Position numbers and translations under genes: made by a program
Part shown: positions 16,644-26,233 of the stretch, one piece after another
Layout: each line of letters begins with the position of its first letter
Numbering within the stretch: position 1 is the stretch's first letter
Notes under the pieces: model-generated
What the model was told of the DNA's origin: nothing
Seen by the model: only the letters and a program-made list of their open reading frames with translations
Database searches by the model: none
Assembly (NCBI GenBank): GCA_021832345.1
Contig: JAKBKY010000006.1
Coordinates: forward strand, 80,611-144,610
DNA: 64,000 bases
From: a bacterium
GTDB taxonomy: Bacteria; Vulcanimicrobiota; Vulcanimicrobiia; Vulcanimicrobiales; Vulcanimicrobiaceae
Direction: 5' to 3'

Positions 16644-18130
16644 GGCAGGCGGTCGAACCTCTGGTCCGGCACGCGCTCGACCCGCAGAATGCGGTCGCTC
16701 TCGACCAATCGTGAGAGCACTGCAAAACCGCCGGTGACGCGCCCGAATACCGTAAACGCACGATCGAGATGATACTGCGGCGAGAGCGTGATATAGAACT
16801 GCGTCCCGGCTGAATCTCGAATCGCGTGGGCGTGCGGCGGGTTCGTGTAGTTCAGCCCCATGGAGATCACGTACGAACGTTGCTCCAGCGGATTCTCTTC
16901 GGCTGGAATCGTGTAGCCGGCGTCGGCGTTGCCGTCGCGGCTGCCGGGACCGGCGCCCGTCTGAACGACAAAGTCCGGGACGACGCGAAACCACGGATCA
17001 CCATCGTAGAAGCCACGGTTTGCTAGGTTTAAAAAGTTTTCAACGGTGAGCGGCGCCCACTCCGGATAGAGCATCACATAGAGCTCGCCTTTCGTCGTAA
17101 CGATGCGCACGCGCGGATGTGGCCCCGAGGCCGGCCCGTTCATGGACGCAGCGGTGCTTGGCAGCAACACGGGCCCTTGAGAGGCGCGATTGGGTTGGGG
17201 CGCACCGAGCTTGCCCGGTTGCATGCTGCGCGGCAAAGCCGGCAGGCCGGCCAGCGGATCCGCCCGCAAGGGGGGAAGATGCACGTAGGCGGGGATGGCC
17301 CTCCAGTTCGCCGTCAGCGGCTTGCCCTCCAACTGCCGAATCGATTGCGCGGCCTGCTCGGCGATGCGCCAGGAAGCCGCGTGGAGAAACGGACGCAACG
17401 CCGGGATGACGGCACGATCGCCGGTGCGGCCGTAGGCCCGGATCGCCTGTAGAGAAACCTCAGGATCGCGATCGCGCAGACCGGCCGCCAGAACGCCACG
17501 CCCGACTCGGCGGGCAAAGCCGCGAAAGATGCTCCACATGGCGTGCTCGCGCACCTCGCCGCTGCGGTCCCGCGTAGCCGCATCCGCCAGCGCCGCGGCA
17601 ATCCTCGTTGCCTGCGGTGCATCCCGAAACGTCTCAAGGGCGATCGCCGCCCGAGCGCGCACGATCGCGCTTGGGTCCTTCACCAGACGTTCGATGAGGG
17701 CATCGACGGCAAAGCCCTTCCACGGGGCAGGCAGACGGTGAGCAGCCTCATAGCGCCCCAAGGCATCTAAGGCCGCGACGCGCACCGCGCCGCGTGGATC
17801 CGCCGTCGCCTGGATGAGGGCCCGGCGTGCCCTACCCGTCGCCAGAAGCCCCAGGCCGTAGACGGCGAGCGCCCGCACGGGTGTACGAGGATCCTGCAGA
17901 TGCGCGATCAACAGTGGGGCGCCGGCTGCCTGCTTGGTACGGCCGATCGCCAGCGCCGCCCGAGCCGCGATACGCGGGTTCTTCGACGAGAGGTAGAACG
18001 CGAGCTGCCCGTGGCCGAGCGAGCGAGCTGCCTCCAAGCTCAAGATGCGGACGTAGGGACTGGGCGCCGCGCCGCTGCCGAGCAGCAGCGGCAACAGCGC
18101 AATACTAAGAAGACCCGACACGATTTTCAC
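16640..18130 (-). CDS. Exported HEAT-repeat protein fused to cyclophilin-type peptidyl-prolyl isomerase
   Basis: About 496 residues. A signal peptide (KIVSGLLSIALLPLLLGSGAA) follows the GTG at 18130. Residues about 40-270 are HEAT/PBS-type helical repeats, with recurrent ARAALAIG, AVYGLGLLA and VAALDALGRYE units. A Pro-rich link follows, and residues about 345-490 form a cyclophilin domain (TKGELYVMLYPEWAPLTVENF, GTQFYITL, DRAFTVFGRV). Cyclophilins speed prolyl cis-trans isomerisation, and the repeats likely bind client proteins, so an extracytoplasmic folding factor is a reasonable reading. The cyclophilin domain keeps much of the core, but the usual FHR and W/H ligand residues are only partly recognisable. 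The longer reading from 18217 lacks support. Confidence 0.88.
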   Translation of the reverse strand: MKIVSGLLSIALLPLLLGSGAAPSPYVRILSLEAARSLGHGQLAFYLSSKNPRIAARAALAIGRTKQAAGAPLLIAHLQDPRTPVRALAVYGLGLLATGRARRALIQATADPRGAVRVAALDALGRYEAAHRLPAPWKGFAVDALIERLVKDPSAIVRARAAIALETFRDAPQATRIAAALADAATRDRSGEVREHAMWSIFRGFARRVGRGVLAAGLRDRDPEVSLQAIRAYGRTGDRAVIPALRPFLHAASWRIAEQAAQSIRQLEGKPLTANWRAIPAYVHLPPLRADPLAGLPALPRSMQPGKLGAPQPNRASQGPVLLPSTAASMNGPASGPHPRVRIVTTKGELYVMLYPEWAPLTVENFLNLANRGFYDGDPWFRVVPDFVVQTGAGPGSRDGNADAGYTIPAEENPLEQRSYVISMGLNYTNPPHAHAIRDSAGTQFYITLSPQYHLDRAFTVFGRVTGGFAVLSRLVESDRILRVERVPDQRFDRLP

Positions 18131-18225
18131 AGAGACCCCCAACTTTCGACGGTGCTTCGGCGTTCTAGTATATGCATCACGGTTGCCGTCCTTCCAGGGC
18201 GGACAAAGATGCCCCAAGGATGACG

Positions 18226-18576
18226 ATGCTCATGTCAAGTTCACAGAATACCCCAAAGAAACCCGGCGGGATGTCCGTCCGCGAAGCCGGCAAAAAAGGC
18301 GGCCAGACCGTCAAGAGTAAGTACGGCCCCTCATTCTACGAAGAGATCGGGCGCAAGGGCGGACTCGCGACAAAACAGGCCCACGGCCACGAATTCTACG
18401 AAGAGATCGGGAAAAAGGGCGGCAAGAAGGGCGGCGAAGCTACCCGTGACCGCTATGGCTCCGACTTCTACGAACGCATCGGCCAGAAGGGCGGACAACG
18501 CGTCAGGGAACTCATTGAGGAAGGCAAACGTGCCGCTGCCGACGCCAAGGACGAGTTGGAACGACGCGCGAGTTAA
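18226..18576 (+). CDS. KGG-motif stress-induced hydrophilic protein
   Basis: A 116-residue, very hydrophilic, Gly/Lys-rich protein containing three tandem copies of a unit ending in FYE(E/R)IG-KGG, with a first GKKGGQ copy at residue ~23. This is the KGG repeat of Bacillus GsiB and fungal con-10-type proteins, linked to general stress and desiccation. The C-terminus is a charged helix ([20 protein letters not shown]). AAGGA five bases before the ATG at 18226 supports this start; ATGs at 18220 and 18232 are alternatives. It probably protects cytosolic macromolecules, a family inference. Confidence 0.88.
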   Translation: MLMSSSQNTPKKPGGMSVREAGKKGGQTVKSKYGPSFYEEIGRKGGLATKQAHGHEFYEEIGKKGGKKGGEATRDRYGSDFYERIGQKGGQRVRELIEEGKRAAADAKDELERRAS

Positions 18577-19306
18577 CGCGCTGCGCTGCGCCGGTGCGAG
18601 CCTCTGCGCGCTAGCACTGCTGCTCTCGTTGTCGGCTCGCCCGGGGGCCGCCTCCGTCACGCCGCCCGTCGCGGCCGCCGGCAGGACGCCGGCCTCCAAT
18701 CGGCTGCCCTTCAATTCAAGCCTGCTCTTCGTGCTCGATGCGCCGATCTCGTCGGCCGCGTCGCACCCGGGAGAGCTCGTCCCGGTCCACCTCAAGGATC
18801 CGCTGGTCGTCGGCGGCCGCACCGTTGCGCCCGCCGGTACGCCGGGGGCGATTGCCATTCTGCACGCACAGGGCGCGCAGTCAGGCGACGTGTACGGCTA
18901 CGTCGACATCTACTTTGAGCCGCTCCATCTGCCCGGCGGCGGCGTGCTCCCCTTGAGTACGCCGACATCCCATTTGACCGTGCGGGTCTCGGTCGGGCAT
19001 ACGTCGACCGTCGCCCTCGAAGACGAGGTAGAGAATATCCTGATCCCAGGACACTCCCTGTTCGCGATGTTTCGACGGGGTCGTAACTTTGTGCTGGGAC
19101 GCGGTGCCGTCGTGCGAGCCCGTACTGCCGCAACGGTCGATCTGCTCGGCAGCGGCATCGTTGCCGTCGCAACACCCGCGCCGTTACCGGCGGCTCGATG
19201 GACTCCCCGGGTCGAGTTCTCGCCGCTGCCCTTCGACGCCGTACCCGGCGCACCGACGGCGGGGCCAAGCAAGCGCCCCTCGGCAGATTATTCGGTACTC
19301 CAGTAA
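18530..19306 (+). CDS. Exported protein of unknown function
   Basis: I do not recognise a family. The proposed GTG at 18530 lies inside the KGG gene, in another frame, with an AGGAAGG five bases upstream. It gives 258 residues starting with a 14-residue polar lead and then a hydrophobic signal core ([14 protein letters not shown]). The mature part has a repeating beta-like pattern: [32 protein letters not shown], and [20 protein letters not shown]. It is Pro/Ala-rich at the end. No lipobox is seen. The 3' end overlaps the convergent rpoD gene by 19 bases. The start is uncertain, but the reading frame beyond 18600 looks genuine. Confidence 0.7.
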   Translation: MPLPTPRTSWNDARVNALRCAGASLCALALLLSLSARPGAASVTPPVAAAGRTPASNRLPFNSSLLFVLDAPISSAASHPGELVPVHLKDPLVVGGRTVAPAGTPGAIAILHAQGAQSGDVYGYVDIYFEPLHLPGGGVLPLSTPTSHLTVRVSVGHTSTVALEDEVENILIPGHSLFAMFRRGRNFVLGRGAVVRARTAATVDLLGSGIVAVATPAPLPAARWTPRVEFSPLPFDAVPGAPTAGPSKRPSADYSVLQ

Positions 19307-20490
19307 TCCTTGAGCGCTTTTCCGCGCGAAGGATGACGGAGTTTACGCAACGCTTTAGCTTCGATCTGCCGGATGCGTTCGCGCGTAACGCCGAACTCCT
19401 GACCGACTTCCTCAAGCGTGCGTTGGTGGCCATCCTCCAGGCCAAAACGCAGGACCAGCACCTTGCGCTCGCGGTCGGTAAGATTTTGGAGAACATCGGC
19501 CATCTTCTCCTTGAGCAACATCACCGAAGCGGCTTCAGCCGGAGCGACAGCCTCCTGGTCTTCGATGAAGTCCCCCAGGTGCGAATCTTCCTCTTCGCCG
19601 ATCGGCGTCTCGAGCGAGATCGGTTCTTGTGAGATCTTCATGACCTCACGCACCTTTTCGGGACTGAGCCCCATCGCTTGCGCGATCTCGTCGACCGCCG
19701 GTTCACGACCAAGTTCCTGGAGGAGCTGGCGCGAAATCTTGATCAACCGATTGATCGTCTCGACCATATGCACCGGAATTCTGATGGTGCGCGCCTGATC
19801 GGCTAATGCCCGCGTAATCGCTTGACGAATCCACCACGTTGCGTACGTCGAGAATTTATAGCCTTTATGATAATCGAACTTTTCGACGGCCCGGATCAGG
19901 CCAAGATTACCCTCCTGAATCAAATCCAAAAAGAGCATCCCGCGACCCACGTATTTCTTCGCGATCGAAACGACGAGCCGTAAGTTCGCCTCGGTGAGCG
20001 CTCGTCTCGCTTCTTCCGCGTTCACGATCGTCGCCGCGTCACGAGCGCCGTTCTTGACCAACTCAAACTCGCCCGCTTCGATCCGCATCGCGAGCGACTT
20101 CTCTTGTTCCATGGTCAGCAGCGGTACCCGCCCGATCTCCTTGAGATACATGCGGACGGGGTCTTCAAGGGAGAGGTTCTCCGAGATGGCGATCTCGCTG
20201 TCGGTCGCCTTTTCGCCCTTCGGCTCTTCCTTCTGCTCATCGACGATCTCGATCCCGGCTGCCGTGATCTCCTCAAACAGATCATCAATCAACTCTGAAC
20301 CGACGTCTTCAAGCGCTTCGAAAGCGAGGTTGATCTCTTCGTAGGACAACGTCCCGCTCGGGCGGCCGCGCGCGATGAGCTTCTTCTTCAGCTCGTCGAG
20401 GGCTACGTGGGTCACCGGCACGGATACCACCGCAGATTTCTTTCGTGTCATGGGCTTGTTCGTTTCACCTCCTCTCTGTGGCGATTTCAC
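19288..20490 (-). CDS. rpoD: Primary RNA polymerase sigma factor (sigma-70)
   Basis: A 400-residue primary sigma factor. Region 1.1-like acidic N-terminus, then region 1.2 ([12 protein letters not shown]), 2.1-2.4 ([47 protein letters not shown]), region 3, and 4.2 with the -35 helix-turn-helix ([20 protein letters not shown]). It directs RNA polymerase to housekeeping promoters. The GTG at 20490 overlaps the dnaG stop (GTGA). An ATG at 20451 with GGAGG farther upstream is an alternative start. The dnaG-rpoD order reproduces part of the classical macromolecular-synthesis operon. Confidence 0.98.
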   Translation of the reverse strand: MKSPQRGGETNKPMTRKKSAVVSVPVTHVALDELKKKLIARGRPSGTLSYEEINLAFEALEDVGSELIDDLFEEITAAGIEIVDEQKEEPKGEKATDSEIAISENLSLEDPVRMYLKEIGRVPLLTMEQEKSLAMRIEAGEFELVKNGARDAATIVNAEEARRALTEANLRLVVSIAKKYVGRGMLFLDLIQEGNLGLIRAVEKFDYHKGYKFSTYATWWIRQAITRALADQARTIRIPVHMVETINRLIKISRQLLQELGREPAVDEIAQAMGLSPEKVREVMKISQEPISLETPIGEEEDSHLGDFIEDQEAVAPAEAASVMLLKEKMADVLQNLTDRERKVLVLRFGLEDGHQRTLEEVGQEFGVTRERIRQIEAKALRKLRHPSRGKALKDYWSTE

Positions 20491-22271
20491 TTCTTTAACT
20501 TGGCGACGAGCGCGTCATACTCGGAACGCAGATCGGTTGGGACTGGGGCACCGGCCGTGACGAGTTCGTCGATTCTCAAGGACAACTCCTGATAACGCGC
20601 TCGCACGTCTTCGAGTTGCAAACGCGCAACTACTTGCTCGAGGTGGAGCCGCCGCTGCCCGCCGTCCGGGTATCGGGCGGTGGCGCTCCGATCGCGTCGC
20701 CCAAGCTCGACTAAGACCTCCGTTGCCGCTGGATCGTCGCCGAAGAGTGCGAAGACATCGCCCGTATCACCCAAGCGATCGGCCTCTTCGACGATCCGGC
20801 TATAGATACGCCGATAGACCTCGTTACGAAATCGTGCCGGCGCGATCGACGTTCCATACTCCGCAGCGAGGGCGGGCGCTTCGAGGACGATCGCCAGGAC
20901 CTCGCGTTCAAAGGAGACGGATTGAGCACTGGCCGGGGCGTGGCGACTGGCCGCCGACGTTCCGGCACGCGGCGCAAAGTTCGCCCCGTTTGCGAAGAAC
21001 CGGCTATTCCGAAGGTCATCCGGGTTCACCTTCAGCCGCCCGGCAACGTAGACCCGCCAGCGATCCCACTCCTCACGCGGAGCAAGCTCACGAATTAGGG
21101 CCTCCGCCTTGCGAGCGATGATGGCCGGCGATTCGAAACGCTGTAGCTCGTCAATCTGTGGATCGAGCCGGAACTCCAGCGCCGACTTCGAGGTGGACAA
21201 GAGATCCGCGAATGCCGATGCACCCCGCGCGCGAACGAATGAATCCGGGTCTTCGCCCGGAGGGAGCACGACGACGCGAACGCTCAAGCCGGCTTCGGCG
21301 ACGAACGTGCCGGCAGTTTGAATCGCCTTTCCGGCAGCGGCGCTTCCCGCTGCGTCCCCATCAAAACAGAGATAGACCCGGTCGGCGTACTTGCGCAACT
21401 GTGCGGCCTGCTCGGCCGTGAACGAGGTGCCGAGCGACGCGACCGTATTCTCAATCCCAGCCTGGTGAAGCGCAATGCAGTCCAGGTAGCCTTCGACCAC
21501 GATCAAGGTCCGATCGCGCGCTGCCGCCCGCCGCGCCACGTTGAGGGCAAAGAGATGGTGCCCCTTGGTGTAGACGGGGGTCGTCGCGGTGTTGAGATAC
21601 TTCGGCTCGGCCGGCCCGAGGGCGCGGCCGCCGAAGGCGATCGTCTCACCGGTCGTAGCAAGCGTCGGAATCATCAGCCGATCGCGATAGAAATCGTAGT
21701 ACCCGCGCTGCCCGGCCTTCAGGAGCCCCGCCCTGGCGGCCAGCGCCGGATCGACACCGGCGCCGCGCAGCTCCTCCGTGAGGCCGTCCCACCTATCGGG
21801 CGCGTAGCCCAAGGTGAAGCGTTCGAGCGTCTCCGGCAGAAGGCCACGCTGCTGACAGTATTGCCGAGCGCGGCTGCCGAGATCCTCGGCCAGCATCCGT
21901 GCGAAGAACGCCGCCGCGAGACGATTGGCTTCGTAGATGGCCTGCCGCTCGCCGCGCATCCGGGTGATCTGCGCGTCCTCCGGTGCAAGCTCGACGCCGG
22001 CCGCCTCGGCGAGCACCCGGACTGCATCGGGAAAGTCCAACTGCTCGTGCTTCTGCAGAAAGCTGATGATGTCACCGCCGGCGCCGCAACCGAAGCACTT
22101 GAAGAAGCCGCGGTCGGGATGCACGTGGAACGAAGGCGTCCGCTCGCTGTGAAACGGACAGAGCCCGATCAGGTCGTTGCCGCGCTTACGGAGCTGCACG
22201 TACTGCCCGATGAACTGCGCAATGTCGATGCGCGCGTGAATCTCGCGGATGGCTGCTTGGTCGAATCGCAT
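20487..22271 (-). CDS. dnaG: DNA primase
   Basis: A 594-residue primase that makes RNA primers at the replication fork. The CHC2-type zinc site is Cys38, His41, Cys59 and Cys62. The TOPRIM catalytic core shows [15 protein letters not shown] and CFDGDAAG around residues 250-310. The C-terminal helicase-interaction domain is short and Ala/Arg-rich. I start at the ATG at 22271 because the product then begins with the family N-terminus ([15 protein letters not shown]); the open frame continues 47 codons further upstream without similarity. It is coupled to rpoD downstream and divergent from the HD phosphohydrolase gene. Confidence 0.97.
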   Translation of the reverse strand: MRFDQAAIREIHARIDIAQFIGQYVQLRKRGNDLIGLCPFHSERTPSFHVHPDRGFFKCFGCGAGGDIISFLQKHEQLDFPDAVRVLAEAAGVELAPEDAQITRMRGERQAIYEANRLAAAFFARMLAEDLGSRARQYCQQRGLLPETLERFTLGYAPDRWDGLTEELRGAGVDPALAARAGLLKAGQRGYYDFYRDRLMIPTLATTGETIAFGGRALGPAEPKYLNTATTPVYTKGHHLFALNVARRAAARDRTLIVVEGYLDCIALHQAGIENTVASLGTSFTAEQAAQLRKYADRVYLCFDGDAAGSAAAGKAIQTAGTFVAEAGLSVRVVVLPPGEDPDSFVRARGASAFADLLSTSKSALEFRLDPQIDELQRFESPAIIARKAEALIRELAPREEWDRWRVYVAGRLKVNPDDLRNSRFFANGANFAPRAGTSAASRHAPASAQSVSFEREVLAIVLEAPALAAEYGTSIAPARFRNEVYRRIYSRIVEEADRLGDTGDVFALFGDDPAATEVLVELGRRDRSATARYPDGGQRRLHLEQVVARLQLEDVRARYQELSLRIDELVTAGAPVPTDLRSEYDALVAKLKK

Positions 22272-22328
22272 GACGTTGGCTGCTTTCGGGGGAGAAGATT
22301 CGTGCGCAACGGCGAAGGGGCCCCTATC

Positions 22329-23537
22329 GTGAAACGGATCTTCGACCCGGTTCACCGCTTTATCGAACTGAGCGAACCGGAAGCGCGATTGCTCGATACG
22401 CCGGCGATGCAACGGCTGCGCCGCTTGCGCCAGCTCGGTCTGGCCTACTTGGCCTTCCCTTCAGCCGAACACTCGCGGTTTACCCATGCCCTGGGGGCGC
22501 TCGCCATGGGGACGCGGGCCTTCGACCAGTTGGTCGCCGTGGGACGGGAGTTCTTCGCCGACGAGGCCGACATCGCCCGGCAGCGCCGCTTGCTCCGGGC
22601 CGCGCTCCTCCTGCACGACATCGGGCACGGACCCTTCAGCCATGCCTGCGAAGCCATCCTCGGCATCCGGCACGAGGCACGCACGGAAGCCATCCTGCTC
22701 ACCCCCGAGCTCTCCGCTCGCATCGCCGAACTCGATGTCGATCCGCACGAGGTCCTCGCGCTCATCCTGGGCGAGCGCTCCGGCCGCTATCCGGCGTTGC
22801 GCGAACTGGTCAGCGGCCCGAACCTCGATGCCGACCGCATGGATTACCTTTTGCGCGATGCCTACTTCACCGGCGTGGCCGGCGGTCACTACGATACCGA
22901 TCAACTGATCGCCTCGCTGCGGCTGATCGAGCGCGACGGCGAGATGGTGCTCGGAATCGACTCCCGCGGGGTGGTTGCGCTCGAATCCTTCGTCCTAGCA
23001 CGCTACATGATGTTTGCGTCGGTCTACTTCCACCACACGACGCGAATGTTCGAACGCATCCTCCAAGACGTGCTGCGACAACTCTGGCCCGACCCGCATT
23101 GCCTTGACGACATCGACGCGTTCCTGGACTGGGACGACTTTCGCGTCCTGCGCGACGTCAGCACCGTTCACACGGATGCGGCGCGAGCCCTACGCGAGCG
23201 CCAACGCGTCTACGCCATTGCCGCGGAGTTCAATGCAGAACGCGATCTTCGCGCATATACCGCGTGCGAACGCGCGCTGCGCACGCGCTTCGGCGATGAG
23301 AACGTCTGGGCCGACGCGCAGGAGCAGGTGCTCCATCGCCTGCCGCTGGCTGCCGACACGAACGAGCCGACCGTCTGGGTACGTGGCCCCGGTGGGATCG
23401 TCGACGCTCGCGATGCCTCGGATCTCATCGCCAAACTCGTCGGCAAGGCCTACTGGCGCAAACTCTTCGTCGTCCGGGCACAGGTGGACGTAGCCCAGGC
23501 GCGACGCCTCTGCGCTCCCATCGCCGCTCTGCGCTAG
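22329..23537 (+). CDS. HD-domain phosphohydrolase (SAMHD1/dGTPase-like)
   Basis: A 402-residue metal-dependent hydrolase. The histidine cluster is complete: EHSRFTHALG near residue 45, LLHDIGHGPFSH near residue 95, and LDADRMDYLLRDAY near residue 170. The last motif and the region FVLARYMMFASVYFHHTTR are typical of the YdhJ/SAMHD1-related group that hydrolyses dNTPs or related nucleotides. The GTG at 22329 starts precisely at the conserved KRIFDPVHRFI and has GAAGGGG about eight bases upstream. The frame is open far upstream, but that stretch is antisense to dnaG. The last four bases (CTAG) are shared with the end of ppdK on the other strand. Confidence 0.92.
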   Translation: MKRIFDPVHRFIELSEPEARLLDTPAMQRLRRLRQLGLAYLAFPSAEHSRFTHALGALAMGTRAFDQLVAVGREFFADEADIARQRRLLRAALLLHDIGHGPFSHACEAILGIRHEARTEAILLTPELSARIAELDVDPHEVLALILGERSGRYPALRELVSGPNLDADRMDYLLRDAYFTGVAGGHYDTDQLIASLRLIERDGEMVLGIDSRGVVALESFVLARYMMFASVYFHHTTRMFERILQDVLRQLWPDPHCLDDIDAFLDWDDFRVLRDVSTVHTDAARALRERQRVYAIAAEFNAERDLRAYTACERALRTRFGDENVWADAQEQVLHRLPLAADTNEPTVWVRGPGGIVDARDASDLIAKLVGKAYWRKLFVVRAQVDVAQARRLCAPIAALR

Positions 23538-26233
23538 CTCAGCGCTCCCGTTGCCGCTTGCGCGGCGGCCAAGCGCGCGATCGGCACCCGGTAGGGGGAA
23601 CACGACACGTAGTCGAGACCAAGCTGATGGCAGAACGCCACGCTTGAAGGCTCGCCGCCGTGCTCTCCGCAGATGCCGATCTTCAGTTGCGCATGCGCTG
23701 CTCGCCCGCGACGAATGGCCTCCTCCATGAGCGCCCCGACCCCTCGCCGGTCGAGAACCTGGAACGGATCGTCGGCCAGAATCTTCTCCTCCAAGTAACG
23801 CGGGATGAAGGATGCTTCGGCATCATCGCGGCTGTACCCATAGGTCGTCTGCGTGAGATCGTTGGTTCCAAACGAGAAGAACTGCGCGTAGGCGGCAATC
23901 TCGTCAGCGACGATACACGCCCGAGGCAGTTCGATCATGGTGCCGATCCGGTACTCCAGCGTCATGCCGCGCTCGGCCAGCACCGTATCGGCCACGGACT
24001 TGGCGGCCTCGTACGTGATGCGCATCTCCTCTTTTGTCCCAACTCCGGGAATCATCACCTCCGGGCAAGCGTCGATGCCCCTTCCGAGCAGATCGCACGC
24101 GGCTTCGAAGATCGCGCGCACCTGCATCGCATAGATCTCCGGATACAGGATGCCGAGACGACACACCCGCAGGCCGAGCATGGGGTTCTGCTCGTGCAAC
24201 TGACGGACGCGTCGCAGCACCTGCATCTTGGCTTGATACTCCGGGGATGACTCGCCGTCGCGAACGCGCAGCTCCGTCGTTTCGACTAACAGGGCTTCCA
24301 GCGATGGGAGAAACTCGTGGAGGGGAGGATCGAGCAGACGAATCGTCACCGGCAGTCCAGCCATCGCTTCCAAGATTCCGGCAAAGTCGTCGCGCTGGAA
24401 AGGCAGCAGCTTGGTAAGGGCTTCGGTTCGCGCCTGTACCGTGTCGGCCAGGATCATCCCTTGGACGACCGGCAAGCGCTCGCGCTGCATGAACATGTGC
24501 TCGGTCCGGCACAGCCCGATACCGTGTGCGCCCAGCTCACGCGCCTTGCGTGCATCGGCCGGCGTATCGGCGTTTGCCCAGACATCCAAACGTCGAACGT
24601 CGTCTGCCCAAGCTAGAAATCGTTGCAACCACTCGGGGAGTTCGCTTGGTGGATCCACGAGCGTAAAACGACCGAGCATCACATTCCCGCTCGAACCGTC
24701 GATGGTGAGCCAATCACCCTGTTCGATCCGATGACCGGCGAGCGTGGCGCGCCGGAGACGGCGCGAGATCTCCAACGACTCGCAACCGGAGACACACGGG
24801 ATCCCCATGCCGCGGGCGACGACCGCCGCGTGCGAGGTTGCGCCGCCTTTGGCCGTCAAGACGCCGCGAGCTGCGATCATCCCATGCACGTCATCGGGCG
24901 TCGTCTCGACGCGCACGAGAAGAACGTCTTTGCCCTCCTTCGCCCATTCCACCGCGGTGTCTGCATCGAAGACCACCTGCCCCGTCGCCGCACCGGGCGA
25001 GGCGTTCAGCCCGTGCGCCACGACCTCAAAGTGTTCGCCGACGTCGATCCGAGGATGAAACAGGTGATCGAGCACCCCGGCGTCGACGCGCCCGAGTGCT
25101 TCCCGCCGGTCGAGAATACCCTCATCGACCAGTGCCAGCGCGATCTTTACCGCGGCTTCGGCGCTACGCTTGGCGCTACGCGTCTGGAGCATGTAGAGCT
25201 TGCCCCGCTCCACGGTAAACTCGAGGTCCTGCACGTCGCGATAGTGCCGTTCGAGCGTTGCGGCGATTTCGACGAACTGGCGATAGACCTCCGGCTGAAT
25301 CCGCTCCAAGTCCGCAATGCGTTCCGGCGTACGAATCCCCGCAACCACATCCTCTCCTTGCGCGTTGCGGAGATACTCGCCGAAGAGGTGTTTCTCGCCG
25401 GTGTTCGGATCGCGGGTAAACGCAACACCCGTCCCTGAATCCTCGCCGAGATTGCCGAACACCATCGACACGACGCTGACCGCCGTTCCCCAGTCGTCAG
25501 GGATCTTATTGAAGCGCCGGTAATCGATAGCACGTTTGGAGTACCACGAGTGAAAGACCGCGCCGATTGCCAGGGTCAACTGTTCGTGCACATCTTGTGG
25601 AAACGGAACTCCGGCATCTTGCTCGATGACGGCAAAGAAACGACTCGCAAGATCTTGCCACGAGCCGGCATCGATCTCGGGGTCGGTTTTTACCCCAAGG
25701 CTGTGTTTTTTCTCCTCGATGAGCTCCTCAAAACGAGATTTCTCGACGCCCATCACGATGTTCCCGAACATCGAGATAAAACGCCGATACGCATCCCAAG
25801 CAAAACGATCGTTCTTCGTCAGCGCGGCCAGGCCCAGCACCGTCGCGTCGTTGAGCCCGAGGTTCAGAATGGTATCCATCATGCCCGGCATCGAGGCGCG
25901 CGCGCCGCTGCGGACAGAGACGAGCAATGGATTCGCCGGGTCGCCGAAGCGTTTGCCGGTCCGCCCTTCCAGCGTGCGCATCGCGGCCTCCACCTGTTCG
26001 TGCAGGCCATCCGGAAAGCGGTCACCGGCCGCATAGTACGCCAGACACGCTTGCGTGGTAATCGTGAACCCGCTGGGCACCGGCAGCCCTGCGGCCGTCA
26101 TCTCCGCCAGGCCGGCCCCTTTACCGCCGAGCAGGTCCAGCATCGATGCATTGCCCTCCTCGAAGAAGTAGAGGTACTTCGCGGCGCTAGAGCCGTTGGT
26201 CGAGGTAGCGGTCGATACTTTCGATTGCAACAC
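23534..26233 (-). CDS. ppdK: Pyruvate, phosphate dikinase
   Basis: An 899-residue cytosolic enzyme interconverting pyruvate, ATP and Pi with PEP, AMP and PPi. The N-terminal ATP-grasp region (LLGGKGAGLAEM, VSVRSGA, MPGMMDTILNLGLND), the phosphohistidine swivel domain (GGATSHAAVVARGMG, His near residue 464) and the C-terminal PEP/pyruvate barrel (LCRTEHMFM, PEVMIPGVG, SFGTNDLTQTTYG, ICGEHGG) are all intact. The GTG start at 26233 lies 47 bases inside the end of glyS and is preceded by GAGGC. Adjacency to glyS is common in Gram-positive-type genomes. It could serve gluconeogenesis or PPi-linked glycolysis. Confidence 0.98.
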   Translation of the reverse strand: MLQSKVSTATSTNGSSAAKYLYFFEEGNASMLDLLGGKGAGLAEMTAAGLPVPSGFTITTQACLAYYAAGDRFPDGLHEQVEAAMRTLEGRTGKRFGDPANPLLVSVRSGARASMPGMMDTILNLGLNDATVLGLAALTKNDRFAWDAYRRFISMFGNIVMGVEKSRFEELIEEKKHSLGVKTDPEIDAGSWQDLASRFFAVIEQDAGVPFPQDVHEQLTLAIGAVFHSWYSKRAIDYRRFNKIPDDWGTAVSVVSMVFGNLGEDSGTGVAFTRDPNTGEKHLFGEYLRNAQGEDVVAGIRTPERIADLERIQPEVYRQFVEIAATLERHYRDVQDLEFTVERGKLYMLQTRSAKRSAEAAVKIALALVDEGILDRREALGRVDAGVLDHLFHPRIDVGEHFEVVAHGLNASPGAATGQVVFDADTAVEWAKEGKDVLLVRVETTPDDVHGMIAARGVLTAKGGATSHAAVVARGMGIPCVSGCESLEISRRLRRATLAGHRIEQGDWLTIDGSSGNVMLGRFTLVDPPSELPEWLQRFLAWADDVRRLDVWANADTPADARKARELGAHGIGLCRTEHMFMQRERLPVVQGMILADTVQARTEALTKLLPFQRDDFAGILEAMAGLPVTIRLLDPPLHEFLPSLEALLVETTELRVRDGESSPEYQAKMQVLRRVRQLHEQNPMLGLRVCRLGILYPEIYAMQVRAIFEAACDLLGRGIDACPEVMIPGVGTKEEMRITYEAAKSVADTVLAERGMTLEYRIGTMIELPRACIVADEIAAYAQFFSFGTNDLTQTTYGYSRDDAEASFIPRYLEEKILADDPFQVLDRRGVGALMEEAIRRGRAAHAQLKIGICGEHGGEPSSVAFCHQLGLDYVSCSPYRVPIARLAAAQAATGALS

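Noticed and set aside
21318..22328. 337-codon extension of the HD phosphohydrolase antisense to dnaG
   Set aside because: It has no similarity and mirrors dnaG; the conserved protein begins at 22329.
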